This document shows positions 1 to 7,015 of a stretch of DNA of 10,776 nucleotides, in pieces. The position numbers were made by a program, and so were the translations under genes. This DNA is from Pelagophyceae sp. CCMP2097. Its lineage: Eukaryota; Sar; Pelagophyceae. Under the pieces are notes generated by a model that had not been told where the DNA came from, made no database searches, and saw nothing but the letters and a program-made list of their open reading frames with translations. The stretch covers positions 8,089-18,864 of the forward strand of contig MU657612.1 in NCBI GenBank assembly GCA_026770575.1, written 5' to 3'. How positions within the stretch are numbered: position 1 is the stretch's first letter; each line of letters opens with the position of its first letter.

Positions 1-134
1 ATTGTGATGGTTACTTTCTCAAAACTTTGGATCCACAAAATAACTGTGCAATAATCTGTAGATTGCCTCAATCCACAATTTAGGTCTCTCAGATCCGCGG
101 AGACTCCGACTCCAAATTTAATTTAATTAATCAA

Positions 135-377
135 TAGGGAGGTTCAGCAAAAAAAAAAAGTGCCAAAGAAAGTGGTAATAGACCCGTAAACGGAAACTAG
201 TACCGCATGGATGCATTTCCGGCCTATAGCTTTGTCACTTTTATTTCGGAAAGGTCCAAAAATGTGCCAAAGCTTTGACACTTTCCAGTACGTGGCAATA
301 AAAGTGACAAAGCTATAGGCCGGAAATACATCCATGCGGTACCTTTCTTTGGCACTTTTTTTTGCTGAACCTCCCTA
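135..377. mobile_element. Foldback MITE with TA target duplication
   Basis: A short non-autonomous DNA transposon with no coding capacity. The outer inverted repeats start GGGAGGTTCAGC, run through an A tract (11 A on the left, 8 on the right) and AGTGCCAAAGAAAG, and occupy 137-172 and 343-375. A second inverted repeat of 46 bp with one mismatch lies inside (200-245 and 297-342). The ends abut TA on both sides (135-136 and 376-377), as for Tc1/mariner-type or Stowaway-like MITEs. The left arm has about 27 extra bases (173-199) between the two repeat blocks that the right arm lacks. The loop (about 246-296) holds another small palindrome around CAAAGCTTTG. The superfamily is inferred only from the TA; the structure itself is seen directly. 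Confidence 0.8.
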
Positions 378-687
378 ATTACCCATTTTTTGCACGCCGC
401 GACAGCGGCCGAGGCGGTGGCACATCGTGCACGACGCCAGTCGCCGCCCTATTTGCCCCGGCGTGCGGGCCTTCGCAGTGGATTTGGAAAAGTCCATTTC
501 GGGGTCCCTAGTTTGCAACACGTGCAACCCCCCTTCCCGGCCATGGGTCGTGCCATCTTGTCGAGTCCTCGCGAGGCTGGAGACGGCTCGTACTTTAATT
601 CTATGAATAGCGCGGATCTCTGGCGCAGCCGTTGCGTGGGCCTAGAGGGGAAGCCGGGTGATGCGCGTCTGCGTGCCCGTCTTCCCT

Positions 688-2143
688 TTATTCGGCGCCG
701 GAGGCGCGCTCTCGCGCTGTCGTCGTAAAATGCGCGGCGCGCCGGCGTGCGCCACGAGCGCACGCTGCCACCGCGTTGCGCTCCAGGGCATCCACGCGCG
801 CCGCGAGCGCGGTCACGGCCACATCCGTCGGCGTCGTCGGCGCGGCCAGAGCGAGCTGGCGCCGCGCGGCCGCCGCGTCGTGCGCCGCCAGCTTGGCCGC
901 CGACCGCATCGCATCTAAGTGTGCAACCGCATAACGTAGCTTCTCCTCGGCCGCCTCGGCCGCCCGATTCGCGCGGTCCGCGTCGCCAGCGGCCGGCCGC
1001 TGCCACAGCTCTAAACGTAAAGCGTCGGCGTCCGCCGCCGCCGCTTTCGACCGCCGCGCGGCGTCGTCCGCCTCGGCGCGCGAATCGGCGGCCGCCGCGC
1101 GCGCCGAGCGCACCTCGACCTCGAGCAACCGCCGCGCCGGCTCCGCGGACGCCTCGCCGCGGAGCCGCATCTCGCGCTCGCGGTCCATCTCGACGCGCAG
1201 CGACTCGAGGCGCGCGCCATCGCCACCCGCCGCCGCGTCGGGGCCGCGCCGCGCGCCCTCGAGCGCCGAGCACTGCGCGGCCTCCAAAGCGCGGACCTGC
1301 GCCTCGAGCTCGGCGATGCGCCGCTGCTCTGCACCGGCGACGCCGCCGGGCCGCGACCGCCGCACGCTGCTCGACGCGCGCAAGCTGCTCGACCACCAAA
1401 CGCTCGTTCTGCGCGTACCACGCCAGCTGCGCCCGCAACGCTGAAACCTCGACGGCCGAATCGTCGCCGTCGACGCTCGCGGGTCCCGCGGGCGACGCCG
1501 CGGACGCCGCCGGCGACGCCGCCGGCCACGCGTCGCCTGACTGCGCGGGGCGCTGCGCGATCCTTGCCGCATCGAGGTCTCGCTCGAGCTGCGCAAACTG
1601 GGCGTTGGCGGTGCGTTGGGCGTCGCCGGCGGCTTTCCGAGTCAGTTCGAGGTCGGCCTCGAGGTCGTCGACGCGCGCCTGCAGCCTGAGCTCCGCCTGC
1701 AGCTTGGACGCCACGCCGGACCGCGGGCCGCGGGGCTTGATGCCCGCGCTCGCTATAGCGGCGTTTGCGAGGTCGGCCTCGGTGCGCGCGTCCGCCGCGT
1801 CCGCCTTGAACTTCACCCTCTCCGCATCCCACGAATCCTGCGCCGCCTGGAGGCGCTCGTAGGCCGCGCCGAGCGACTCGGACAAACGCTCGTTGTCCCG
1901 CTGCAGCTCGTCGGCCAGCCGAGCCTCGTGAGCGGACGCGGGCGCGTGGGCGGACCGGCTCGGCGGCCGCGCGGCCGGCAGCGGCAGCGCCACCGACGCG
2001 CGGACGTCGTCGCGCAGCGCGTCGGGCGGCGGCGGCGCAACGGACGCGCGCACGTCGGCGTCGCGCGCCTTTGGGTGCCGGGGCGGCGGCGGCGGCAGCG
2101 GCTCGTCGCGGGGCCGAATTTTGGATGTATCTACTTTTCTATT
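688..2143 (-). CDS. Coiled-coil protein, frame changes once (two exons, indel or pseudogene)
   Basis: Alanine-, arginine- and glutamate-rich protein with long heptad-like stretches, for example EARLADELQRDNERL, VDDLEADLEL and RRIAELEAQVRALE. This points to a structural or scaffold coiled coil; no catalytic domain is seen and I do not recognise the family. The first part reads in one frame from about 2143 to 1350, opening with a Pro-rich segment. The second reads in the next frame from about 1350 to the TAA at 688. The switch could be a one-base indel in the CGG-rich stretch at 1341-1350. It could also be a 37-nt intron (1365 to 1329) with GT and CAG ends, which joins Glu-Gln to Gln-Arg-Arg in frame and keeps the coiled coil going. 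No in-frame ATG exists in the first part, so the true start is an upstream exon or is lost. An AATAAA overlaps the stop codon. Confidence 0.55.
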
Positions 2144-2192
2144 TTAGCGAGAGCCCTTCGTGGATGAGGGGGTTGCGAGAACGGTCTCGGGG

Positions 2193-2277
2193 AACCGGTT
2201 TCAATACCCAAACTGCGGACGACGCGGGATAAACTGACTCGACGTCGCCGAAGGGAAACCGGTTTCACTACCCAAAC
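2193..2277. repeat. Short direct repeat AACCGGTTTCAMTACCCAAAC
   Basis: Two copies of a 21-bp sequence with one mismatch sit 64 bp apart (2193-2213 and 2257-2277). Further ACCGGT-containing pieces follow at about 2281-2310. They lie between the minus-strand coiled-coil gene and the plus-strand gene, a place where a shared promoter could sit, but a regulatory role is only a guess. Confidence 0.5.
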
Positions 2278-2380
2278 CAGGAACCGGTCTAGGGCTGAGA
2301 CCGGTTTCCGTCGGCCTCTGATGGTGTCCGCGTGGACCCTCGTCGCTTCTCAGAAGCTGACGGCGTAGTTGCAGTTACAG

Positions 2381-3835
2381 GGCGCCGGCGGTGTGGACGC
2401 GCGCCTCTTCGACAACGCTGCCGTCGACGGCGGGTCCAACCGCGAGCTTCCCTTTGACTTTTTCGACGGTGCGCAGTGGACCGAGCTGGACGAGCTCAAA
2501 ATTAAAGACGGCTCGTACGTGTTTCCTCACTTGAGGGGAACGCGCCCTTTTACTCAATGAGAAGTGATCCACACGCGCGCTCGTCCTAGGCGCATGGACA
2601 CGATGAAATTGCTCACCCAGCTACTAACGCACGTCGATTTTCTGGCGGGAGACCTGCGGAGCAGCAAGGTCCGCGGACAGCGGCTCGTCCTCCTGCTCGC
2701 GCGCTACGCGTGGCCGTCCGACACGCCCGAGCGCCGCGAGTACGCTGGCCTCGGCGCCGTCTTCGCGCAGATCTCGGTAGTGATACTACACTGATAGGAC
2801 CAGTGCCGAAATCAAAATTGGATTTGCAATCCTCCCGAATATCGCTACTATCAGAATTATCCAACATTATCGACCGGGAATTGGGTATTGCCGGTAAACG
2901 AATAATTTGCTTGGCATTTACCTTAAAAATACCCTTAAATGCCATTAAAACGGGAGATTCTTACGGTCCGCAGGCGGCCTCGGCGCCGTCGAGGATCAAT
3001 AACAACAGGTAATTGATATTGGGGTACCCTAAACCGCCTTTGATTTCGGCACTGGATAGGACGGAAACAAAGTAGTAACTTACCCTTACGGTAATTTACC
3101 GGAATAAATCTGGGAATGTTACCAACGGGTTAAAGTAACTTACCGTTGGTGCCAAAACGGTAACTTACTATCAGCCTTTCACGGCGGCCGACTCCGCTGA
3201 CACAGCCGAGTTTCGAACGAGTGACTGCAGACAATTGAGAAATTTTACTCGATTAGAATAGGCCCCTCCGAGTCGCGGTCTTCGAGCGCGGCTTGCGGCA
3301 GCGCGCAGCAAGCCGCGGCGTGCCGGGCGAGCTTCGTCGCGTTGGGGATGGCCTGGAAGTAGATCCTGGGGCACCCCGCGCCCAGGCACTGCAAGCCGAG
3401 CGGCCCGCCGTGCTTCTCAGCCGGGACTTTCTTGAACCATTTCCACACTTCGCCCTTCGGCTTCGTCTCGTTGCCGACGCACTGCGCAGTCGTGGACGCC
3501 ACCGCGAGGCTGCAGTTGTACCGGTTGCACCCCCAGGGCGTACACTGCCAAAATTCAAAATATGACGATCGCTAAGCCTGAATAGATTACTCTTAATCCC
3601 ATCGCTGAACAAGAAGGGACTTCGAAGTAACTTACCGGAATACGACGGGATTATTCCCGATTATCGGCAACTTACCAGGAATAATTGGTAATTTACTGGG
3701 TAGTAACTTACTCTGAAAGAATGTTGCCCGTAATAATCTATCACTAGATCTCGGTGAAGGAGCAGAAATTCCTATGGGCCATCCAGAATGGCAAGGACTT
3801 TCTTAACCCCTCACACCTCTTGTTAACACACTGAA
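2381..3835 (+). CDS. Host gene of unknown function, 3' exons, interrupted by a hAT-like element
   Basis: I do not recognise this protein. The first visible exon (2381-2514) follows an acceptor-like TTGCAGTTACAG and reads GAGGVDARLFDNAAV, then an acidic stretch ending ELDELKIKDG. A 75-nt GTACGT...CCTAG intron (2515-2589) joins it, with a shared Ser codon, to RMDTMKLLTQLLTHVDFL and on to GAVFAQIS (2590-2776). The frame then meets the hAT-like element. After the element it resumes from 3748 as ISVKEQKFLWAIQNGKDF and stops with TGA at 3831-3833. Joining 2776 to 3748 is in frame and leaves a two-residue Ile-Ser duplication made by the target duplication. The 5' end is not found: an ATG at 2321 is in the same frame but is cut off by TAG at 2366. 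The tail (3756-3833) overlaps a minus-strand frame, so the true C-terminus is uncertain. Confidence 0.5.
2515..2589 (+). other. Candidate 75-nt spliceosomal intron
   Basis: Starts GTACGT and ends CTCGTCCTAG. The frame before it runs into a stop at 2558, and removing the interval fuses two coding-looking segments through a split Ser codon (TC|G). The donor hexamer matches that of the candidate intron at 9416-9469. Inferred from reading frames only. Confidence 0.5.
2801..3054. mobile_element. hAT-type MITE nested in the larger hAT-like element
   Basis: A 254-bp element with 16-bp perfect terminal inverted repeats, CAGTGCCGAAATCAAA at 2801-2816 and its complement at 3039-3054. A perfect 8-bp duplication GATAGGAC flanks it (2793-2800 and 3055-3062). 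CAG ends with an 8-bp duplication are classic hAT features. No coding capacity. Because its duplication is inside the 969-bp element, it arrived later. The perfect duplication suggests a fairly recent insertion. Confidence 0.85.
3075..3169. repeat. Left subterminal repeat array GTAAYTTACY
   Basis: Four copies start at 3075, 3091, 3135 and 3160, with the core GTAACTTACC. The core is palindromic apart from its centre base. Together with the matching array at the other end this looks like the transposase-binding subterminal motifs usual in hAT elements; that role is inferred. Confidence 0.65.
3245..3571 (-). pseudogene. BED zinc-finger fragment of a hAT transposase
   Basis: The open frame runs from just after a stop at 3572-3574 to TAA at 3245-3247, about 108 codons, with no ATG. 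A conserved aromatic entry (EVWKWFKKV) is followed by QCLGAGCPRIYF and NATKLARHAAACCALP. The Cys-x4-Cys...His-x3-Cys pattern after Trp and Phe matches the BED zinc finger, a DNA-binding domain that many hAT transposases carry at the N-terminus. An extra Cys-rich stretch (CTPWGCNRYNC) precedes it. The rest of a transposase (normally several hundred residues more) is absent, and no donor site obviously extends it. It lies between the two subterminal repeat arrays, so it is best read as the remnant of the element's own gene. Confidence 0.55.
3627..3712. repeat. Right subterminal repeat array GTAAYTTACY
   Basis: Four copies start at 3627, 3667 (GCAACTTACC), 3688 and 3703, mirroring the left array at 3075-3169. 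GGAATA follows the motif at several sites on both sides. Confidence 0.65.
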
Positions 3836-3838
3836 TAA

Positions 3839-3879
3839 GTATTATGACACAATGAAAGTACAAGCTCTTGTCATAATAC
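3839..3879. repeat. 11-bp perfect inverted repeat (hairpin)
   Basis: GTATTATGACA at 3839-3849 is complementary to TGTCATAATAC at 3869-3879, with a 19-nt loop. It sits where the 3' part of the truncated retroelement would be and may be a 3' hairpin recognised by its reverse transcriptase, or chance. Confidence 0.4.
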
Positions 3880-4246
3880 GATAGGGGGAGGCTAAGCTCG
3901 TAGTGAATAAAAACATCGACTCCCGGAGGGTTGTCGTTACCTAGGATGCAATCCACCTTGGTTTTGGGTGATAAGGGCAAAATAATGGGATCCCTAGACC
4001 CAATCTTCGCATAACACTCAGCCCGAGGCACCGCGTATGCAGCGCAATTGCCCAGCGCGTGATGAGCATTTTCATTTTCTCGCCGACCGCAACAGGGAGT
4101 GAGGCTGTATGAATTATTACGAGCAAACCGCCCCGTCAAAGTGTGGTCGTTATGTCCATTCCAAAGGGCCCCGAAACAATTGAGACGCAGTTTTATCTTC
4201 ACGAGCTTGCCTCGTCGTATGGCCCATGAGGAAGAAGGGGCGCAGG

Positions 4247-4290
4247 CAGGGCAGCAGAAGGGTCCGCGGGTCCGGGTTTGGGTCTTCGAC
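4247..4290 (-). repeat. Dispersed repeat shared with 8166-8209
   Basis: Read on the minus strand this contains CCCGGACCCG then GGACCCTTCTGCTGCCCTG. The latter 19 bases match 8191-8209 with one difference. Both copies are preceded by GGACCC-type repeats. In the retroelement frame it encodes GPFCCPAC; at 8190 a plus-strand frame encodes GPFCCPGC. Confidence 0.5.
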
Positions 4291-4337
4291 TCGGCCCATA
4301 CCCGCGTCGTTAAGTAAATGCTGAACTTAAGGGGCAC

Positions 4338-4502
4338 TTTGTGCAGGTGGGAAACTGCTTTAAAAAGGCACGTCGAGGTTCCGCCCTTCGTCGCCCGACG
4401 CCGGAAGCCGCACCACGCTAGGGCCGCGTAGGTATAGATTTGATCAAGTCCTTCTCGTTTCTAGATTTGTCCGCGCAGATTGGAATTTGGATCGAGCGCT
4501 TT
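4338..4502. other. Spacer without a confident gene
   Basis: Between the retroelement fragment and the CACTG element. A plus-strand frame after the TAG at 4419-4421 reads GIDLIKSFSFLDLSAQIGIW up to the element edge and could be a short exon, but support is weak. Confidence 0.3.
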
Positions 4503-4957
4503 CACTGTCGAATTTGCACAACAGAAATCGCCGAAGATAACTTTTTTTAGTGCGTGCGCTCTTGCCGCCCCCTCCAGTCGTATAAGTTGGCGCCTCGGAG
4601 ACCAGCGCGAGAAGAAGAAACGTCGCAAACCGCGAAATTTTAGTAGCCTACTTTGGAGGCAAGGAATTGCCGGCCAATTTGGACATAACGTTCGGGCACA
4701 GTGCCCCTAACGTCTGTCTCAATTGGCCGGGAACTCATTGGCGCCTTCATCGACTTTTGATTTGGGCCCTAAGGTTTAGACTTGATTAACTACTAAATTA
4801 AGAAGCTTCCGCAGAGAATCGCCAAAATAAGGCAGTTGACGAAAAAGCCAAACAAGCGCGACATGGGCGTCTCGCGGGAGTGGCCGGCGCAACGCCAGCC
4901 GCCTTCACGAGCCAAAAATAGTTAATAGATTTCCGGTGATAATCTAATTCGACAGTG
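4503..4957. mobile_element. CACTGTCG-family transposon, copy 1
   Basis: A 455-bp non-autonomous element beginning CACTGTCGAATT and ending AATTCGACAGTG, a perfect 12-bp terminal inverted repeat. CTTT precedes it (4499-4502) and follows it (4958-4961), a candidate 4-bp target duplication. CACTG ends with a 4-bp duplication recall Chapaev-type elements of the CMC superfamily, but no transposase is present to confirm that. The whole length aligns with a second copy at 6228-6688. The best-conserved block is TTTAGACTTGATTAACTACT and the bases after it (about 4774-4835). A central hairpin is described separately. The terminal repeats contain GT at 4507 and AG at 4955, possible splice sites. Confidence 0.75.
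4670..4730. repeat. Central hairpin of CACTG element copy 1
   Basis: Arms of about 28 bases (4670-4697 and 4702-4730) pair with a few mismatches: CCGGCCAATT at the base, ACGTT near the top and GGGC next to the loop. The apex GGGCACAGTGCCC is itself palindromic. The equivalent place in copy 2 also folds, with a different stem sequence. Confidence 0.7.
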
Positions 4958-4961
4958 CTTT

Positions 4962-5800
4962 GGCCCGGGGCTCGGCGGCGCGGGCCCGGGGCGCGGCGCG
5001 GAGGGTCCGACGCCCCCACGCGGCTCGCGCTCCACCCGCGGCGTCCGGGGCGCACGGGGGAAGGAGCAGTGTGGAGGGAGTTCGGCGGCGTCGAAGCGGC
5101 CCGACGGCTTGCGCCCCCGCGGACGAACGCAGCGTCGGGACGCGCCGGCGGACCGCCGACGCGCGGCTCCCGGCGGCCGCGCCACGCCGGTGAAGTTTGA
5201 ACAGATGGCTCCACGGGGGTCGCGAGCGGCGCGGTGCCGCTTGCGGCAAAATTGGCCGGTTCGCCCGGCGCCCAGCGGCGTCGTTGCCGCGCACAACTCC
5301 GGCGGCGAGGCGCCTCCGCCGCCCCCGGCGAGCCGTCGAAGTCTGGGCCGAATCCATCGACGGGGCCGCGCGGTGGAGCGCGCGTAAAAAATGGGGGTCC
5401 CACCCGTCGCGGCGCGGCGGCGCCGCCGCTCGAGGCTTTGAGGGCCCGCCGTCCCCGCCGCCCGCGAGCACCCGCGAGCCTCAGCGCCCGGCCGCGGCGC
5501 CCGCCGGGCGAGGTCCGGGCGTCAGCGTTTTTGAATACTTTCCCGTCTCGCGGCGCTACCGTCGCTGCGTGGCGGCGCTTTCGCTCGAAACTTCGGCCGG
5601 ACCTCGCCCCGGTTGGCCCCGCCGCGTCGTCGCAGTGTGCACGGAATGCACCATCGGCGTCGCGCGGGGCGCGGCGCCGCGGTCGCAAGGCTCCACCGTC
5701 TTAGCGCGGCGGCAGTTTCGCTCCAAAAGTAGCCTATACCATGTAACTTCCGACGCCGCGTCCGCTGCCGGAAGACGTCGCCCCGCGCGGCGCGCCGGTC
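4962..5800. other. Very GC-rich stretch, no gene supported
   Basis: Overlapping open frames exist on both strands, all Arg-, Ala-, Pro- and Gly-rich, none starting at a convincing ATG and none with a recognisable domain. The most protein-like pieces are on the plus strand: AVWREFGGVEAARRLAPP (about 5070-5124) and VFEYFPVSRRYRRCVAAL (about 5527-5580). Either could be an exon. A minus-strand frame also stays open through 4798-5688. I cannot choose between them without transcripts. Confidence 0.3.
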
Positions 5801-5834
5801 GAGATAATAGCATTTTTTTGGCTGCCGTAACTAA

Positions 5835-5970
5835 TCCGTTGAACGGATCATTTTATGGTGTGTGTTTACGAAAAGGTCGCTCTTGGTCCCCCCTGATCAG
5901 CTGAAAAGGGCTTTTTTTTTAAATGCGCGTGGCGCGCCGCACATGCGCGTCCCATAGATCCGTTGAGCGG
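5835..5970. repeat. Small palindrome ATCCGTTgaACGGAT with a partial second copy
   Basis: ATCCGTT and AACGGAT flank GA at about 5836-5851. GATCCGTTGAGCGG recurs at about 5957-5970. The surrounding 5800-5920 is AT-rich with T runs, unlike the GC-rich DNA on its left. Possible promoter or untranslated sequence; function unknown. Confidence 0.35.
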
Positions 5971-5974
5971 CGCC

Positions 5975-6789
5975 ATGGACGACCTAAAGGAGCTGGGAGT
6001 GCCCAGCGCGCAAACGACCGGCGCGTAGACCGCGCGGCTCGAAAAATGAGCCTGAGGAGGTCGGGACCGCTGCGCTCCCGGCGCCGTTTGCGACAACGAC
6101 CGCGCCGTTGCGGTCGCCATCGGGGCTGGCCGCAACGCGCGCCTCGGCGTCGTCTCACCCGTCATCAGCGCTTACTACTGGGGGCTGCCTGAGTCGTTTG
6201 CGGTGAAGCTAGCTTGTCCTTCCGGAGCACTGTCGAATTTGCACAACAGAAATCGCCAAATATAACTATTCTTAGCGCGTGCGTTCTTGCCGCCCCCTCT
6301 AGGACTTCGTACAAGTCGACGCCTCGGAGACCAGCGCACGAAGAAGAAACTCCCCAAACCGCGAAAAATCAAAAACCACTAAAGGAAGCAAGGAAAGGCC
6401 GCACAACTTGGACAGTCGCGATCGGGCGCAGTGCCCCATCGCGGCTGTCCAAGTTGTGCGAACTGTCCTTGGCGCCTTTATCGACTTTAAATTTGGGCAC
6501 TTAGGGTTTAGACTTGATTAACTACTAAATTAAGAAGCTTTCGCAGAGATTCGCCAAAAAAGGGAAGTTATGAAAAAGCCAAATAAGCGCCTTCAGGGCG
6601 TCTCGCGATAGTGGTTGGCGTGGCGCCACTCATCATTCAAGGGCAAAAGAAGTTAAACAATTTCCGGCGATAATCTAATTCGACAGTGCAAGCGACGCGC
6701 GGCAAGACGCGCGGGAGCACGCGTACGAACGCGCGAGCGGGCCCAAAGTCCACGGCGGCGGCGGCGACGCTTTCGTCGGCCGCGGCTAG
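5975..6789 (+). CDS. Possible host gene interrupted by CACTG element copy 2
   Basis: An unrecognised protein, seen in pieces. An ATG at 5975 gives MDDLKELGVPSAQTTGA, then TAG. In the same frame, after stops at 6047 and 6053, a clean stretch reads AVAVAIGAGRNARLGVV and YYWGLPESFAVKLACPSG up to the element at 6228. Beyond the element a GC3-rich frame reads SDARQDAREHAYERASG, then VHGGGGDAFVGRG and a TAG at 6787. Removing 6232-6686 as an intron (GTCGAA...CGACAG), or removing the whole 461-bp element, joins the two flanks in frame as LACPSG-(AL)A-SDARQ. The start exon is unresolved and both strands are open here, so this is tentative. Confidence 0.3.
6228..6688. mobile_element. CACTGTCG-family transposon, copy 2
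   Basis: A 461-bp relative of the element at 4503-4957 in the same orientation. It has identical 12-bp ends and shares several long blocks, including GTCGAATTTGCACAACAGAA, CTTGCCGCCCCCTC and TTTAGACTTGATTAACTACT. No clear target duplication is seen (GGAG before, CAAG after), so the flanks have diverged or rearranged. A central hairpin is present. The ends supply GT at 6232 and AG at 6686. No coding capacity. Confidence 0.75.
6401..6459. repeat. Central hairpin of CACTG element copy 2
   Basis: Arms of 27 bases with two mismatches: GCACAACTTGGACAG is perfectly paired, then CGCGAT and GGGC, with apex GGGCGCAGTGCCCC. It occupies the same position as the copy 1 hairpin. The stem sequences differ on both sides in a compensating way, while the apex is conserved. 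Confidence 0.75.
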
Positions 6790-7015
6790 GCGGCTGGGCC
6801 TGCTTGCTGGTGACCTGGCGCCCGTCCATCGCCTCCGCCTCCGAACTTCCCCTTCCCCCATTTCCTTTTGCGATTGCCCCGCGCTGTTTGAGGATTTGAT
6901 TTGATAGTCAGTAAATTTAAACAGTGGAAGGGGCGAACCGAGAGGAAATTCTGTGTAGAATGCCAATAAGAGGGCTTTTTGGATTTAATAAATTCTTAAA
7001 ATGACGCGCGATGGG
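6790..7015. other. Spacer, nothing recognised
   Basis: The first part is C-rich; from about 6890 it is AT-rich with TTTAATAAATTC near 6984, which could be a polyadenylation region. No supported gene. Confidence 0.3.

Larger units (their letters stand above)
2778..3746. mobile_element. hAT-like DNA transposon, internally deleted, inside a coding frame
   Basis: Flanked by a perfect 8-bp target duplication GATCTCGG (2770-2777 and 3747-3754), the size typical of hAT elements. Its ends are TAGTGATA and TATCACTA, an 8-bp terminal inverted repeat. Inside each end are four copies of a near-palindromic GTAAYTTACY motif. Between them on the minus strand is a BED-type zinc-finger fragment, a domain common at the N-terminus of hAT transposases. 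No catalytic transposase region fits in the remaining space, so it must be moved in trans or be dead. A smaller hAT-type MITE has inserted 23 bp inside its left end. The G of each duplication copy plus the terminal T or A gives GTAGTG at the left edge and CACTAG at the right edge, so the unit has the form of an intron in the plus-strand host gene. Confidence 0.75.
3744..4337 (-). pseudogene. Reverse transcriptase C-terminal fragment (non-LTR type CCHC motif)
   Basis: Only the C-terminal part of a retroelement polyprotein is visible. The segment LWNGHNDHTLTGRF followed by LTPCCGRRENENAHHALGNC matches the pattern found after the RT or RNase H region of many non-LTR retrotransposons: a GH motif, then Cys, nine residues to His, five to Cys, then a Tyr and an Arg. 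The frame runs from about 4337 to a TAG at 3744-3746. That stop lies in the end of the neighbouring hAT-like element, so the original 3' end of the retroelement is not visible in this frame. The RT palm and endonuclease are absent upstream, consistent with a 5'-truncated copy. The stretch over 3756-3833 also reads as host exon on the other strand. GC content is lower than in host genes. Confidence 0.5.

Noticed and set aside
449..1340. Continuation of the first coiled-coil frame to 449 on the minus strand
   Set aside because: After about 1350 it becomes Arg/Gly-only sequence without heptads; the neighbouring frame carries the coiled coil, so this tail is a shadow.
747..1862. Long plus-strand frames opposite the coiled-coil gene
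   Set aside because: Pro/Arg/Ser-rich low-complexity translations that mirror GC-rich coding on the minus strand.
4798..5688. 296-codon minus-strand frame
   Set aside because: It has no ATG-led domain, is Arg/Pro-rich, and runs into the terminal repeat of the CACTG element; GC content explains the openness.
4962..6223. Composite transposon bounded by the two CACTG elements
   Set aside because: The copies are clearly diverged, copy 1 has its own candidate duplication, and the DNA between them carries no transposition gene, so two independent insertions are simpler.
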